Below are positions 24,244 to 38,169 of a stretch of 64,000 bases of DNA, in pieces. The position numbers and the translations under genes were made by a program. Below the pieces are notes generated by a model. That model had not been told where the DNA came from. It did not search any database and was given only the letters and a program-made list of their open reading frames with translations. Each line of letters opens with the position of its first letter. Position 1 is the stretch's first letter. Origin of the DNA: Lobulomyces angularis (taxonomy: Eukaryota > Chytridiomycota > Chytridiomycetes > Lobulomycetales > Lobulomycetaceae); NCBI GenBank assembly GCA_027604685.1, contig JADHYX010000021.1:46553-110552 (forward strand), in the 5' to 3' direction.

Positions 24244-24662
24244 AATTAATTATAATAATCCTAATTAATTCATTCTTAATCATTATTATATTCAAAAATA
24301 GTATGGGTAATTTTTTTTTTTTTTTTTTATTTTTAAGTTAATACCATTACCATTAATAAAATAATTCACAGCTATAAATATACTGCATCATTATTTGAAA
24401 TTCCAAAAGGTTTATGTCTAAAAATAGTTTTTTTGAGTAAAAATGAAAATTGGTTGTTAAAATTTCATGTTTTCAATAATTCCAGATGAAAAATTTAAAA
24501 TTTCTTGTAGTAAAAAAATATTACAGTATAGTGCCAGGATATTAAGAAAATTGATAAAGAATTCTGTATTATATTTTGCTAAACAAATGAAAAAGTATTC
24601 ATTTGGAACTGTTACTTTTTGTCACACAAAATTAAAAAATTTTCAAATTTTTATTTAATTGT
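24244..24662. other. Intergenic spacer upstream of SNW1
   Basis: 419 bp. An open frame at 24467-24658 is Lys/Phe-rich, lacks a recognisable domain and ends immediately before the SNW1 start; I treat it as chance. No other signal is seen. Confidence 0.5.
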
Positions 24663-26964
24663 ATGTCAATAGCAAGGTGAAATTGAAAGATCCTGTATGT
24701 TAAAAATTTTTTTATAGTATACTTCCGAAACCTAAAGCGATTCAGTCCAAGTGGGAAGAATCTGATTCAGATGATGATATAGAATATCAAACTACAAAAA
24801 TTTCGTTAAAAAATAAAATTCCACCTTACCTAAAACGAAAAAATTACAAACCAGTTGCCATTGAGGTATTAGAACTTTTAATTTTACTCCTTGTTAATCA
24901 TATAACAGGATTATGGGGATGGGGGTGCATTCCCTGAATTAAAGTTTGCTCAATATCCGTTAGATATGGGCCGGAAAACTGCCAAATCGAACGCAATTCC
25001 TTTGCAAACGGATGAAAACGGTGAAGTTCGATATGATCTTCTTTTAAAACAAAAGCAAAATAAAGACAAAGTTATTCACTCTAGTTTACATGATTTTAAA
25101 GAAAAAGACTTATCGGATGAAATATATGAGCGGCCCGATGATGATTTAATCAATGAAACTTCAGAGAAAACCAGATTAGCGCTGGAAAAAATAGTCGATG
25201 GTAATCATTTGTGATATATTTTTGAGCGAATCAAAAATTTTTTTAAAAAATTTTTATGAAGTATTAAGACACAGGACTTTGATATTTATATTATTTTATA
25301 TTTCGGTATTCATTGCTAACAGTCTGGTTAATTATCTAGCAAAAATCAAAGCTAATAATCCAAAGCAGCAAAATAAAGGACAAGTTGCTGGTCCAACTTA
25401 TGTTAGATACACACCACAAATACAAAATACAAGCAGTCAGGCAAATTCGAGAATTATTAAGATGGTGTCTGCACCTGTAGATCCTATGGAGCCTGCTAGA
25501 TTTGGTCATAAAAAAATACCTAGGTAAATTTTTATTCTTGAGGAGTTCTTCCCACTATATAAAAGCCTATATTAATCGTTTCTGAATATTTTAATATTTT
25601 GGAGTGAATAAAGGCGTATTGTAGTCGGGTGATCGATATAATTGAATACTATTTATAATATTAAAGTTCTTGTAATCTTTAACTGTAATTAAATAAAAAT
25701 TTCACTCTAGGCAAGCACCGTCACCACCTCCTCCCGTGTTACATTCACCTCCTAGAAAGGTTACTGCAGAGGAGCAAAAGAATTGGGTTATTCCACCTTG
25801 CATTAGTAATTGGAAAAATGCAAAAGGTTATACTATACCACTAGATAAACGTTTAGCTGCAGATGGTCGAGGTGTGCAAGAGGTATTGTCCTTTTTTCAT
25901 GTTAAACATTAAGAAATTTCACATATTTAGATTACTATCAACGACAATTTCGCAAAACTTTCTGAAGCTCTTTTTGTAGCTGATCGTCACGCCAGAGAAG
26001 AAGTAAAGATAAGGGCTGAAATGCAAGCAAAATTATTTGCAAAAGAGAAAAAGGACAAAGAGGAAAAATTACGAGTATTGGCGCAAAGAGCTAGGGAAGA
26101 AAGAAGTGGCATTTCTAGTACTGTTAAAGAAAAAGAAGAAAAATCTGATGAAGAGAGTGGTGATAGTAGTGATAGTGATGAGAGTAGTGATGAGGAAGTT
26201 TTGGATGAAAACCAAAAGAAATTATTAAAGGAAAGAGATGAATTGCGCAGAGAAAAAGAAAAGCAGCGACAAAGAGAGATTCGGTTAAGTCACATGGGTT
26301 CAGAAACTAAAGCAAAAGTGCTTGGGAGAAGGTTCACACAAATCTTTTAATTTTTATAATTAACGTTTTAAATTACTTAGTGGAGATCGAGATATTTCTG
26401 AGAAAATAGCTTTAGGTGTGGCCCAACCAACAATGTCAAAAGAAGGGATGTATGACCAACGACTATTTAACCAGTCTTCTGGTATTGGAAGTGGCTTTGG
26501 GGATGATGACAGCTATAATGTTTATGACAAGCCGTTATTCAGTGGAGCGACTGCTGCATCTATTTACCGCCCCAAAACAACGGCACACGAAGGATATGGT
26601 CAAACAGGAATTAGAGAAGGGGACTTTGATAAATTGTTAGGGGAAAGCAATAAACCGCACAAAGGTTTTAGTGGAACCGACGGGGAGGCGGTTGCTAGAG
26701 ATGGTCCTGTTCAGTTTGAAAAAGAGGTAGAAGTTGACCCCTTTGGTCTAGATCAGTTTATGACTAGTGCCAGAGGTGGAAAAGCAGAAAATAGAGAGAG
26801 AGGCAGTATGCACGCTTCGTAAGTTTTTTGAAGAAGTAATAATCATTTTAAAGTTGTATTGCAGGTCAGCAGGAAAAAAAGAAGATTACGATAGTAGAGG
26901 TGGTAAAGGTAGGAAAATGGAATTCGAATCCAGCAGTAGTAGCAAGAAAAGTCGAAGAGACTAA
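24663..26964 (+). CDS. SNW1: SNW1/SKIP/PRP45 spliceosome and transcription cofactor
   Basis: The start is a tiny first exon (ATG 24663, 14 nt: MSIA plus a split Ser codon) joined over a 41-nt intron 24677-24717 to SILPKPKAIQSKW. The family core is almost unbroken: EDYGDGGAFPELKFAQYPLDMGRK near residue 45, SRIIKMVSAPVDPMEPARFGHKKIPR, SPPPPVLHSPPRKVTAEEQKNWVIPPCISNWKNAKGYTIPLDKRLAADGRG (the SNW domain with its invariant SNWKN), then NFAKLSEALFVADRHAREEV and a charged coiled region. RDISEKIALGVAQPTMS and YDQRLFNQSSGIGSGF follow. The protein ends Lys/Ser-rich. This is the SNW protein that joins the active spliceosome (Prp45) and bridges to transcription regulators in animals. One intron, 25524-25710, is 187 nt, far longer than its neighbours. 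Length is close to the human 536 residues. Confidence 0.95.
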
Positions 26965-27330
26965 GTCTATGCAAACTTGCTTATTGATAGTTAGTAGTGG
27001 TTGAACTGAATTATTATTTTTTTTTTTTTATTCTTAATAATAATTATTAATTTTTATATAAATGATTTTTTCAGATTTGATGCAGAATCTTTAATAATGT
27101 GTTTTTTGCATCATTTCAAGTAATAATAAAAATCAGTTTAGACTAAACCAAAAATACTTGTTGAATTAAAAAAGGTTGATGACGAAATTTCAAATTTACT
27201 GAATTCATTTGATTATTAATAACCAATTTGGTTTACAAAAGTTAATTGCAATTTTTTGGTATTTTTTAACACCAAAATTAATTGGAGTAGGGTTTTTAAA
27301 TTTAGACAAATTGTACTTGAATTGAACTGA
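26965..27330. other. Intergenic spacer
   Basis: 3' flank of SNW1 and promoter of KNTC1/Rod, 366 bp, AT-rich with a T-run at 27018-27029. No gene is seen. Confidence 0.5.
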
Positions 27331-30300
27331 ATGTTTAAATTTATCAAATCTGATGTCTCAATAGATTTAAGAGAAACAAAAGGTAGTGAAGTTTATAAGC
27401 TTGAATCCCATTCAAAATTATTCAAAATTATCGATAATCATGATATTCCCCTCAACCTTAGTTTAAACTCAAATAATGAATTTTTAACCATTAAAACCAA
27501 CAATCAACTGCACATTCTAAACGCTTCAGAAAATTCACTTCACACTACCATAAATTTAGGTTACAATAAGAAATTTCTAAACTTCTTCTTAATTGATTTT
27601 CACATTTTGTTTACAGATTGCGAACCTGAACTTTCATCATTTAATAAAAACAATTCTTTTTTAGTTGTAGGTGATCGCAAAGGCACACTTCACTTCATTC
27701 ATGTTAAAACGAAGAATTTCATTTTAAGTAAAGACATGCACATTGATAAATGCCAGGATGAAAATGAAAACTTTTTTAAAAAATTGAAATTCGTTAAAGC
27801 GGAAAGGTTAAATATAAAAAACAATATATAAAATATGATACCGATTAATGATTTTTATTTTAGTAAAGTGAAAAAATCAGAGGAACTGATTGTTGCTCTA
27901 AATAACTTTACTTTGGTTCGGTTTAGCAATATTGACTTTTCTCGAATCGAAACAGCTTTAAACAGCGGCAATTTCGATGAAGCATTAAGTGCCAAACAAG
28001 CAATCTGCACTGAAATTGTTCAAATGACAAATTTTACAAAAATAAATGATTTGGAACACAACTGTGCAGTGGATTTTTCCGAAAGTTCTGTTTTGGACAG
28101 GACTTATATTGCTGGGAGTGGTAATGAATTCTATTTTTTTCAAATATTTAATGAAACATGTATAACAGGACGGGAACCTTTACAAATTTACAAGACGGAT
28201 AATAAAACATTTAAAACTTCAAAAGTAACCTGTGTAAGTAGAGCTTTAAAGGGAAAGGAGATTAAAAAAATCAGGATAAGAGAAAATTTGATGATTTTGT
28301 TAACTTCAAACCGTGAAATTTCTATTTGGGATCCTGTCAGACTATTTTTCTTAAAAAGAATTAACTTCAAGTCGGTTAAAGATTTTTGTTTTTATGAAGA
28401 AAAACTTCTTGTATTGACAAAAACATTAGATGGAAATGTTTGCAATTTGAAATTGTTGAGCTTAATGGATTCAGCAGAAAATTTTTCTACTGTAGTGGGC
28501 AATTTCAATGGCGGAATCACTTGTGTGAATTCTACAGCTGACGAAAATTGTTGGCTAGACGATGGAGCCAATAATAACGGAGTTTGGTTTTTGGAGACAC
28601 AATATGCTAACTCTGGGTATTAGAAATTTAATTAAAAGTATAAATTTATTACTTGTAAAAGAATATCTATTGCAGTACAATTTCTTTGTGAGAGTAAACC
28701 ATTTGTGAAATTTCAGAATTTAGTACAGGCCAAAAAATATGAGGATGCCAAAAGAATTGCTTTGGAGTTTGGACTTGATACTCAGGTATTATTTGTAGCT
28801 TACATTTCTTTTGGAATATTTTCTTTATAACAAGATTGTGGAGGAAGCAAGACTTAATGAAGTCTTAAAAAATGAGAAATCTCATCATGATGATGAATAT
28901 TTAATAAACCTTTTAAAGGAAATTAAAGTATGTCAACTCATAAATTTTTTTTTAAGTTTGTTTTCATAGAACATATCGTTTTCGATAAATTTTTGTTTGA
29001 GTATACAATGTGATTCACAAAACTCAACATATCGTTTTTTAGAATACGCCTTAAATACTGTGAAAACAACGGGATTGGAATATTCGGATCTAAGAACAGT
29101 TGTAGTTAAAACGATAAAAAAATTTGGAACATTTATTTTACTTCATTGCAACAAAACCATGAACGAATTAGTGTTGAAAGATGAAAATTTTGATGCAAAT
29201 GAATGGCAAAAGTTTAGATCCTTAGATTTATTGGAACTCTTGAAGGATTTTTTTAGATTAGGCAAACTTTCAGAAGGAATACTTGTTTGGCGAAGGCACA
29301 ATTTGGGTAAGAAAATGAGTGCTATATATTATTTATGTACATAAAATAATAAGACGAAAATTTGATTGACTTCATTGATGAGATATTGGAAGCCCTATCC
29401 AACGAAGTGGCACCTTATCTCTATTTGAATTGGTTAAAAACCGAAGTTTTTCCATTTTTGAACGATATAGAAAGCAGGTATTATTAAATAATTGAATGAA
29501 ACTTATTTGTGTTACATGTAGAACTAAAATAGCAATTTGGGTAGAAAAAAGAGCACGAATGGTTGAGAGATTAGAACAGAATCCATCAAATGCCTTGAAA
29601 ATCTGTAAATTATTAATACTGGAAGAATCCGTACCGAAGTACAAACCAAAAACACCTTTAAAATTTGTCGAGCGAACATTTATTAATCATGAATATCAGG
29701 AAGATGAAGAAGACGATAATGGTGTAAAGGGAACTAAAAAGACGCTGTTAAATCAAAATCTTATTGAGGAGCTGGAAAATTTATGTTATTTAAGGGAAAA
29801 GCACGACTTTCAATTGAGCTTGATAGATTACACGCAATCAACTCCAGCATCCATCGCATTTGAGTTATTGGACAGGGTAGTGAACTTTGAATTCTTAAAA
29901 GAAGAAATAGAGAGACATTTTAAACCTTATGCAAAAAAGATGAACTTAAATCCTGAAGAATTACTTTGTGAATATTGTATGGAAGTCATGGAAAATGTTG
30001 TAACCGATAGCATTCCTCTAGGTTGTTGCATTTAACTAAATGTGTTGTTTATACTTTACAGTTGTAGAAGATAGGATATTGGCTGTGATTGACTGCGTTC
30101 AAGGAAATGATAGTAAAATTGAGATTGTATTGGAATTTTTAGGGAGATGTAGCATACCTTGGTCCTCCAATGTCCAGAATTTAATTGATAAGGTAGAGAA
30201 TCTAATACAGTTATTTAACATTATAGGCCTTTGAATGGGTTAGCGAAAAGAAAAAAGAAGACTTAGCAGAGCATTACAGGTTGATTAAAGTGAAAGGAAT

Positions 30301-33300
30301 GCTAATGAAATATGGCCTAAACTTTTTCAATATTCAAGATTATTCATTTACCAAAAGTATGATTTTGGTGCAATCTTTAACAACTGCTTGTTTTTTAGGT
30401 CTTTTAGGTTATATTACGAATAGACTCGACGTTGTAGATGCTATTGAAGATGCTATTTTAATTGTATCAGTTTATCTTCATGTTGATAAATTTGATGCAT
30501 ACACAATGAGACTAAAGAAACTAGCGTATAATGGGGAGGTGCATAGAATTTTAAACTTGTTAAAAAATCTGACTGAGGAAGGCACAAAATTTCAGTTTGA
30601 TTCCAAGTTAGCGCTGGAAGTCGAAGGAGGTCTAACTAAAACTGATGCATTAACATTAGGTCAAAAGCTGTTGTGCTGGATTGTAGAAATTATAGATCAT
30701 CAAGTTGATAAATTTGCTAAACTAAAAAATATAAGCGGTGATGATGAAAACGAGAACTTTAATTTTGAAATTTTAGTTAAAAATAACACTCTTGATTTTT
30801 CAAAAGAAAAACTTAAACACTTAAACTTACTGAAAGTAGCAAAGGAAGTTTGCGCATTTCTGTTGAGACTACAAGATGATGGGATGAATAGTGATTATCA
30901 AGCGGATCTTAATATCCAAAGCATCCCTTTTTATTCTGAAAATCACAACTTTATAATTGGATCAGCTGTTTGCAGCCTAGAAAAAGATTGTGGCAATAAT
31001 GTCAAATCGAAACCGCAAGCAGTAGCCTTGGATTTTAACTCAACTTTTATCACAAATGAAAGTCTAAAGAACTTATCAAATTTAATCAACCTTATGTTAG
31101 AATTCAATATTTTGTTTGGTTGGAGTAAGTATCAAGACATTAAACTTAGGAGAATTTTACTTCGAAAATTCGCTAAAACAGTATTCACTACCAACTCTGA
31201 AGAAACCAACATAGGGAAGGTTCCAGTAAGAGTATTCTAAAAATTTTTTATAAGCTAATATGTCTTAGAGTAGTAAGGTGGCTAGCGATAAAAGTCAGTC
31301 TGCGCTATACAGGTTTTAATTCAATGAATTTTTTTTTGTTAATGAAAAATAATTAGGCTTGCTGAATTACTAGGTTATGAAAGGTCTTCGTTAAAGGGAA
31401 TTTTAGCTGAAGAAGCTGCTAGCTGTGGTGATTTCCAAATTGCTCTATTTATTTGCAAGGTATTAATTATAAGCTTATTTATTTTTATATTTACTGGTAT
31501 TTAAGGAATTATTTGAAAATTTTCCTAATGAGGAAACTAGTAAAGTATTAAAAACAGTTTCAAAATTACTTGTGCAATTCTCAAGTTTTCACAAAAACAT
31601 TTTTAGTGACTTAAAAGATGATTTTAAATTTACCAGCAGAATGCTACTTTTAAGTCAGCAAGCGCTTCTAACCTGTTCAGTAGATTCTCTTTCTGATTCG
31701 CTCGATACTTTTAAGAACCTTGAACTTCAACATTCAATATTTACACAATGTGAAGCAGGAAATTATAAAATGTTAATTGAAAAATCAAGTAAAAAAACAG
31801 GTTAATTTTATTCTATCGAACTTTGATATAAATTTTTTTTAATTTTAGGATTCAATCAAAACGCTATTGCAACTTCATCAAAGTTTGCTTTCACGCCATC
31901 AGAACCTAATCCAGAAGATGAAGTTACTAATTTTAAAGATAAGTATGCGAGCAACCTATTTGAAGAGCATTATAAAGCAAACGGACTAGTTTTAAACACG
32001 GCAACCGCAATGTCCCTAACGAATGATTTTATTATGGATATTATTAACAGTAATATGGAAATGAAAAGTGAAAACAGCCTTTTTGAAGTTCCTTTGACTT
32101 ATTTGCTTAACTCTAACTTTCGCAGTTCTGGAAAAAAGAACAAGGCTATTTCAGTGGACCCAGTTCAACAAGGAAAAATACTTGTGGATTACTTAAAAAA
32201 AAACCGAAATCTTTTTGCAGCCTTACGAAGCTTAAATCGTAGTATAGAGGCCAGGTGGAGGTGGCAGTTTGATGACGTTTTCATTAGTGAACGAGACACT
32301 GTAGCAAAAGAAAACGTGGAAATCATTCAACATACTTTAAATAATGTAAAGTATTTTTAAAAAAATTAGCTCATCATTTTGAATCAAAAAAGGTTTTAAG
32401 TTCAAGATATATTGATCAGAAGCTAGCATTAGGTTTAATGTTTGCACTACCAACTACAAAAGCATTTGAGAGTATCAAACACTCATTAGGAATTACTGGA
32501 ATAGATTACGCATTAACTATTAAAGTTGCAAACATTGGTACAACAGCTGCTGTAGTATGGGGACAACGACAATTCCAAGTGCAGTGTATGGCTCTTGCCA
32601 TGCAGTCTAAGTGGTACTATCAATTTAGGTTGTTAGGTAATTAAAAAGAATAGTTAAAACTTATGAAGTTTAAGGTATACCATTTGATGAAAGGGCTTTT
32701 CAAAGTAGCGGAGTAAGCGGAGATTATCAAAGAACTCTAGTGAGTATATTTTTAGAGAAATCCTCGATGGATGTGTTAGCTGCACTAGAATTTGCAAGAA
32801 ACTATAATATCGAAGGTTAGTTGTATTTTCTAATGAGTTTAATAATTTTTTAGATGACTTTGTATTATTTGAATATTTAAAAATGCTGCTTCTTTCTCCC
32901 AATGACTACGGTGGTTATCAAAGTAAAATCATTGGTTTAGTTGATGACATAGTAAACCAATCCAAACTATTGGCGGTTCTAGAAGAGCTGTATTTGAATA
33001 GAATTTCACCGTACGATTATGAAAGTAATACACACAACTATGTTGTAAACTAAATTTATATTTTCAGGAATTAAATTTGTTATAAAACTGATTCTTAAAA
33101 TTGACCCAGAACAAGAAGTACCTAAACGAAAATTAGCTATTCTTGAAATAATTTGGAATTACAGACGCCAATTTCCTCCAATGCTAGATGAACTTGTTGA
33201 CGCTAAAGAAAGACGTAAAAATTAGTTAAACTGCAAAAATAATAATTATTCCCTAGTTACTGATGCCGCTGTAATTGAGAATTACGAAAATTTGCTCGAG

Positions 33301-35967
33301 GTATACATCTGACTTTTAAAACAAGCTCATTTATTTATAAGACTTTTCCGATGAGTACATTCAGATTTCCATTTCATGCATTATCAGCTGAAGATCAATC
33401 TGCTCTGTTAGTTGAATTAAATGAAAGTTCGTTACCACAACTGTATGCCCTATACCGCCCATTAAACTTGGCTCAAGATTGGTTCTATATAAAGGTAGTA
33501 GAGAAAATGATTCTGCAATTGGTAAACTATAAAATATATTTTTGAACAATCACATTCATAATGCTATTATTACATATTTTAGAAAATTGAAATAGACAAT
33601 TCTGAAACTATCCCGATAACGAGCCACAGTAATTTAACTTGCAATAATTTAAAATTTTCGGATTTCAAGCCATTATTGATAAAAATTAAGGATTCTAATC
33701 AAGCATTACAATTGTCGGTGAAGCTTGCTGAACAATTTTCAAATGCTGTAGAAAGTATAAACACTTACAAACTTGCCTTAAACTTGGCAGAAAGAGCACT
33801 CGCTGTAAGTAAATAAAGAATTTTCAGTTAATTTATTTTTAGAAAACTAATGAACAAGAGGAAAAGCTAATAAATCAGCTAGAAAACGCCATTGATATTG
33901 TTCAAGGCCTACTTTGGAAAAAAGAAACTGAGTATCAGTTGTTATCAAACAATTGTGGTGACTTAATGGAGTTCCTTACGGAGCCTACCGACCTCATTAC
34001 GCAGTTTTACTTGCAGAAAAGCGAATTGGGTTTGGAAGAGAAAGGTAAATTTTTTTATTTTTTTATTGTTTACAATGCCGCTTTGAAAGAGGACTTTGAT
34101 CTTCATGGTATTGTTGATGAAATAGCAGCGCGCTATAATTTAGATGTTCAACACATTAGAGAATCACTAATAAAGGTAAAACTATTTTGCTTATGTTTTC
34201 TTTGTTAACACTCAATATTTTGAAAATATAGTCTTGGTTAATGCAGAATATAGAAATTAATGAAAATGAAAAAAAAAAGTTTCTTCCCAGTATGCAGTTA
34301 CAAGTAAGACAATTTTAATGGAACGTAATATATCAATTTTTAAAATCATTCAGTCACAAAGAAGCTTCATATTCGAATCCGAGAAGCATATAGAAAACAG
34401 AATTATCTACTTATTGAAATCTCAATCAACTCAAAAATCTACTCAACTACTGATGCAAGTAGCACTATCGGTAATAAATTGTATTTTTTTTCTTTAAATA
34501 AATACCGTTGATATTTAGGAAAACTCAAAAGTGTCCAAATTGGCCAGAGTTAGATCGTTAAATATACTATTACGAGTGTCCAGTTTTCAAGAAATTGCAG
34601 CTGTTAATAAAAAATTTCCGGGTTCAACTGGGGTCAGGTTTCAAATAAATTATCATTTTTTAGTTAATATTACTAATATCTGATTAGAAACTATTTGCAG
34701 CAGTTACTCTATTTAGCTGATTTCGAAGAGCTTCGCATAATTCAAGATAGAAAAGACTTTGTAGATTGTGATAAAGGTGCTTTGGTTAGGTCTTTGTGGA
34801 TTAATCATGGTGATGAAGACCAAAGGGTAAATAACAACATACTGTGTTTAATAATTTTTCAGGTTACACATCTTATCTGCAACATTTGCATGGATTATGA
34901 AATTTATGACCAGCCTCTATGGGAAAAATGTTTGCTACAGTTACAAAACTGGGAATCGGTACAATTTCATTGAATTTTCTAATAATTTTCGAAGTATGAG
35001 TATCTTCTCTGCTTACTGGAACACATAAGTTCAAAATCTGAATTATCGCAACTGAGCTGTTTACCCAGCATTTGGAATGAAGTTTTGCTAAATTCCTTGC
35101 TAAAACTTAACCGTATATTAAACTGCAAAAAAATTAATAACCTGTTTTTTTGTGAAGACAAAAACACTGATGCATTTGAGCAAATAATTGCTCTGATCCA
35201 CAAATGCCCTTTTGTGCCTGAGCTAAAAATTGAATTATTTGTGGAGTATTTCGCAAATATATACAACAATGTTAAATTTTCAAACTCTAAGGAGAGCTAT
35301 TTAATGGCAATAAGAGGACTCTCCGCTTTAAGTTCACCGTTAATTGTAAATAAAATACAGGTAAACACTATGGGACATAGTTTTTTTAATAAAAAAATAG
35401 CAAATTTTGTCGGTATTGAAAACTACCGAATTGTCAGATCTTCTTGATTTGTTGTTTCCTGAGAGAGATAGTGATAACTGGCTATTTGATATGTCTGTGT
35501 CTAGAGTAACAAATGCAATTTATTATCTGATTTTAAAATTTTTAGAATGTTGTTTCCAATTTAATTCTCAGAAAAATTTTAAGTGATAAATTATACAAGA
35601 ACTTTTTAAATTCACGCCATCTTCAGAGAATAGCAACATTTGCCATTGAAAATCAAGAATTTTTCTCAGAGTTATTAATTGATGCTAATAATTTTGACGC
35701 GTAAGTTTTTAATTTGAAAATATTTGCATTTTATTGAATTTACCACTTCCAGAAAAATTGCCGAAGAGTTGATTTTTCAATACTTTAAACACCACCCCGA
35801 AAAGTTAATTGAGATAAAGAAGACAGTAGGATACTCTGAAGACGAAGAATTAAAAGATAAATCGATTCTTCTTCAGGTTCTTCAAATAATTACTTTATTT
35901 ATTTAATATGTGACTGTTAAAGGGATTCTTGGAGTGCAATAAAATCATTATATGTCAAGTTAATTAA
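27331..35967 (+). CDS. KNTC1: KNTC1/Rod, kinetochore RZZ-complex subunit
   Basis: Very large gene of roughly 25 exons; ATG 27331, stop in the last exon (35923-35967, ending NKIIICQVN). Rod, with Zw10 and Zwilch, forms the RZZ complex, which builds the outer kinetochore corona and recruits Mad1-Mad2 and dynein. The N-terminal 400 residues form a beta-propeller-like region (FLVVGDRKGTLHFIHVKTKNF, LIVALNNFTLVRFSNIDFS, NLMILLTSNREISIWDPVRLF), followed by YEDAKRIALEFGLDTQ, which parallels human EAESFAIQFGLDVE. The alpha-solenoid matches human KNTC1 in order: HDFQLSLIDY...ASIAFELLDRVV, HYRLIKVKGMLMKYGL, RISPYDYE, QQLLYLADFEELRI, and ALVRSLWINHGDEDQRV...NICMDYEIYDQPLWEKCLLQL. Length, roughly 2,300-2,400 residues, is close to the human 2,209. 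First intron 27807-27863. Sec39-like NRZ proteins share the fold but not these motifs. Individual exon edges are approximate. Confidence 0.88.
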
Positions 35968-36112
35968 AACATTGAAAAAGGAGAATTTTTTTTTTAAATT
36001 ATATATTTATAAATAAAATTTGTAAGATTTTCCTTAATAAAATTTAAGCACATATTTCAAAAATAGGTTAAACACATAAACAAAATCAGGAAAAAAATTG
36101 TTTACCACACAA

Positions 36113-38169
36113 TTAAAGATTCAAGTCTTCCATATCAGTGCTCTTAACGCTTTTGATGGTGTCAGCGTCCGAAAAATATAGAGAGTCATTGAGTTCATTC
36201 TTTTTGCCTTTATTATAATTTTCAGATTTTTGAATTACAGGACTAATACTTAAACTGTCTTTGCGTTTGCTATTTCCTCTCTTTAAAGTAAGCTCTACAG
36301 GATTTACTGGAATATTAGTAAAATACCGTCTAATGTATCTATGGAAAAAAAACAAATTAGTTATATTATAAAACTCCTTCAATCTATTTTAATCTTACTT
36401 AACATCCAATTCCAATAACCAACCAAAAAAACTTGGTTTTCCCATTTCATTTCTAACACCCTCTTCTTCATCACCGTTTTCGATTTCTTTATATTCTGTT
36501 TCTCCATGCTTGTCTAATTCATCACCACTCTTTGCTAAAGCACCGTGTCCATCTTCATGATGGGTATCCTCAGGCTTGACAATTTTTAACCAAGAGAGCA
36601 TATATGGAGTTAAACCTCCCAGTATTACAACTGTTAATACTACAACCATCACCGTAGTTCCAAAAATGACACCTTTTACCTCTGAATCAAATACAGGATG
36701 TTCAAGGAAAGTTACTCCCAATGCGAAGGCAACTGCACCTCGTAATCCGGAAAACCACATTAATATCTGATGATTTAAAGGAACCTTGTCCTTTGAAGTT
36801 TTGGCAAACATATTACTTATTGCAAGAATAATAAAAACATGGGTTCTTGATATCAAAATGGCAATCTGCAATATAAAATAAAATAATTATTTTTTTTTTT
36901 TTTTTTTGATTTACCGAAGCAAACAGGATCATTGAAGGACTATAATGACTTTTTCCACCAAAAGATAACAAACCCAAACCAAGATATATAAAGATAAATC
37001 CTTCACATAGTGAACTTATAAATCTTAGTTGAATCTTAAAAAATGTTTTTATTAACAAAATACGAAATTTTAAATTATAAAAAAAAAAATTTTATTTTTT
37101 TATTTAATTCACCTTTAAACTACCAGTAGTTTCTTTAGCCAAGTTAGGATATGCATAATGCGCCATACCGATTCCGCAAAAAAATATAGAAATAATTCCA
37201 GTTAATTGAATCACATCAGCAATTAAATAACTAAGATATGCGAATATCAGTAACATAGTTGTTTCGTAAATTGGTCTATCTGCCATTTGAACGTGCTTAG
37301 TTAAAAAAGCAAAGGCTAATGCTGTGATAATCCCGACCAAAAAGCTACCAATAAAAACTCCAGTTGAAGCAAGTACTGCTAATATAAATGGAACAACCCC
37401 CAGTCTCATTTTCGGATCAGCAATTGATGTGAAGAACTTGTACAGAATAATACTGACGGCGTCATTTAAAGCGCTTTCCCCAAAAATTAACATGTATAAG
37501 CGGCGGTCCACTGTTGAAGGCAACAAACTTAAAACCGTAACAGGATCTGTAGAAGATATCATACTTCCAAATACCAAACTCTCGATCAGACTTAAAGGAA
37601 AGGCTAATTTAGAAAGATAATACATCAAAATGGAAGTAACGGCTGTGGAATAGAGTGCACCAACAAAAGCTAAACTAAAAATTGACAGGAAGTTTTTAAA
37701 GAAAGACACTCTACGTAAATTGAAACCGCCCTATTGAAATAAAAAAATACATATTTTTTTTAATTATAAACACTTAATTTTATTTTTTTTAATCTTACTT
37801 CAAATATGATAGGTGGTAGTAACACCATATAAAAAAACTTGGAGCTAAGTTGAATGGTTGTATTTTCATCCGTATAACTTAAGGTAGTGAATAAAGTAGC
37901 AACAACCAAACCTAAAAACATTAAAAAGCATAAAAAGTTACCAATATGAATTTTCTATTTTTTGTACCTAGAATAATCGTTAAAGCAGTTTCACTGATGT
38001 AATGAAATTTAATTTTGTGCACAAATCCATGCAGATTGATGGTAATTATAATCAGGATAAGCATAAAAATGCTTCGAACGTACAGAGCGTGGGTAGAGTC
38101 ATCGTGTCCTGAAACATCATCATGGGATGGAACTTCCAGTGTTACTTCTACTGCGTTTTCAATAGTCAT
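36113..38169 (-). CDS. Endosomal-type Na+(K+)/H+ exchanger (NHE6/7/9, Nhx1 class)
   Basis: Multi-exon CPA1 exchanger, ATG at 38169, stop at 36113; the 3' end faces the 3' end of Rod only about 145 bp away. About twelve membrane helices are visible. Diagnostic blocks are FFYMVLLPPIIFEGGFNLRR (the amiloride-region LLPPIIFE motif), SMISSTDPVTVLSLLPS and GESALNDAVSIILYKFF (the ND ion-site motif), then LTGIISIFFCGIGMAHYAYPNL and WFSGLRGAVAFALGVTF, the conserved SGLRGA.A.AL segment. The short N-terminus (IENAVEVTLEVPSHDD) and the ISIFFCGIGMAHY...SLCEGFIFIYLGL segments are characteristic of the organellar NHE6/7/9 and yeast Nhx1 branch. This branch alkalinises endosome or vacuole lumen in exchange for K+ or Na+. 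The C-terminal cytosolic tail is acidic and rich in Asp/Glu, likely regulatory. Exon edges near 37735-37800 and 37925-37970 are approximate. Confidence 0.93.

Noticed and set aside
36576..37620. Plus-strand ORFs opposite the Na+/H+ exchanger
   Set aside because: Shadows of conserved transmembrane coding sequence.
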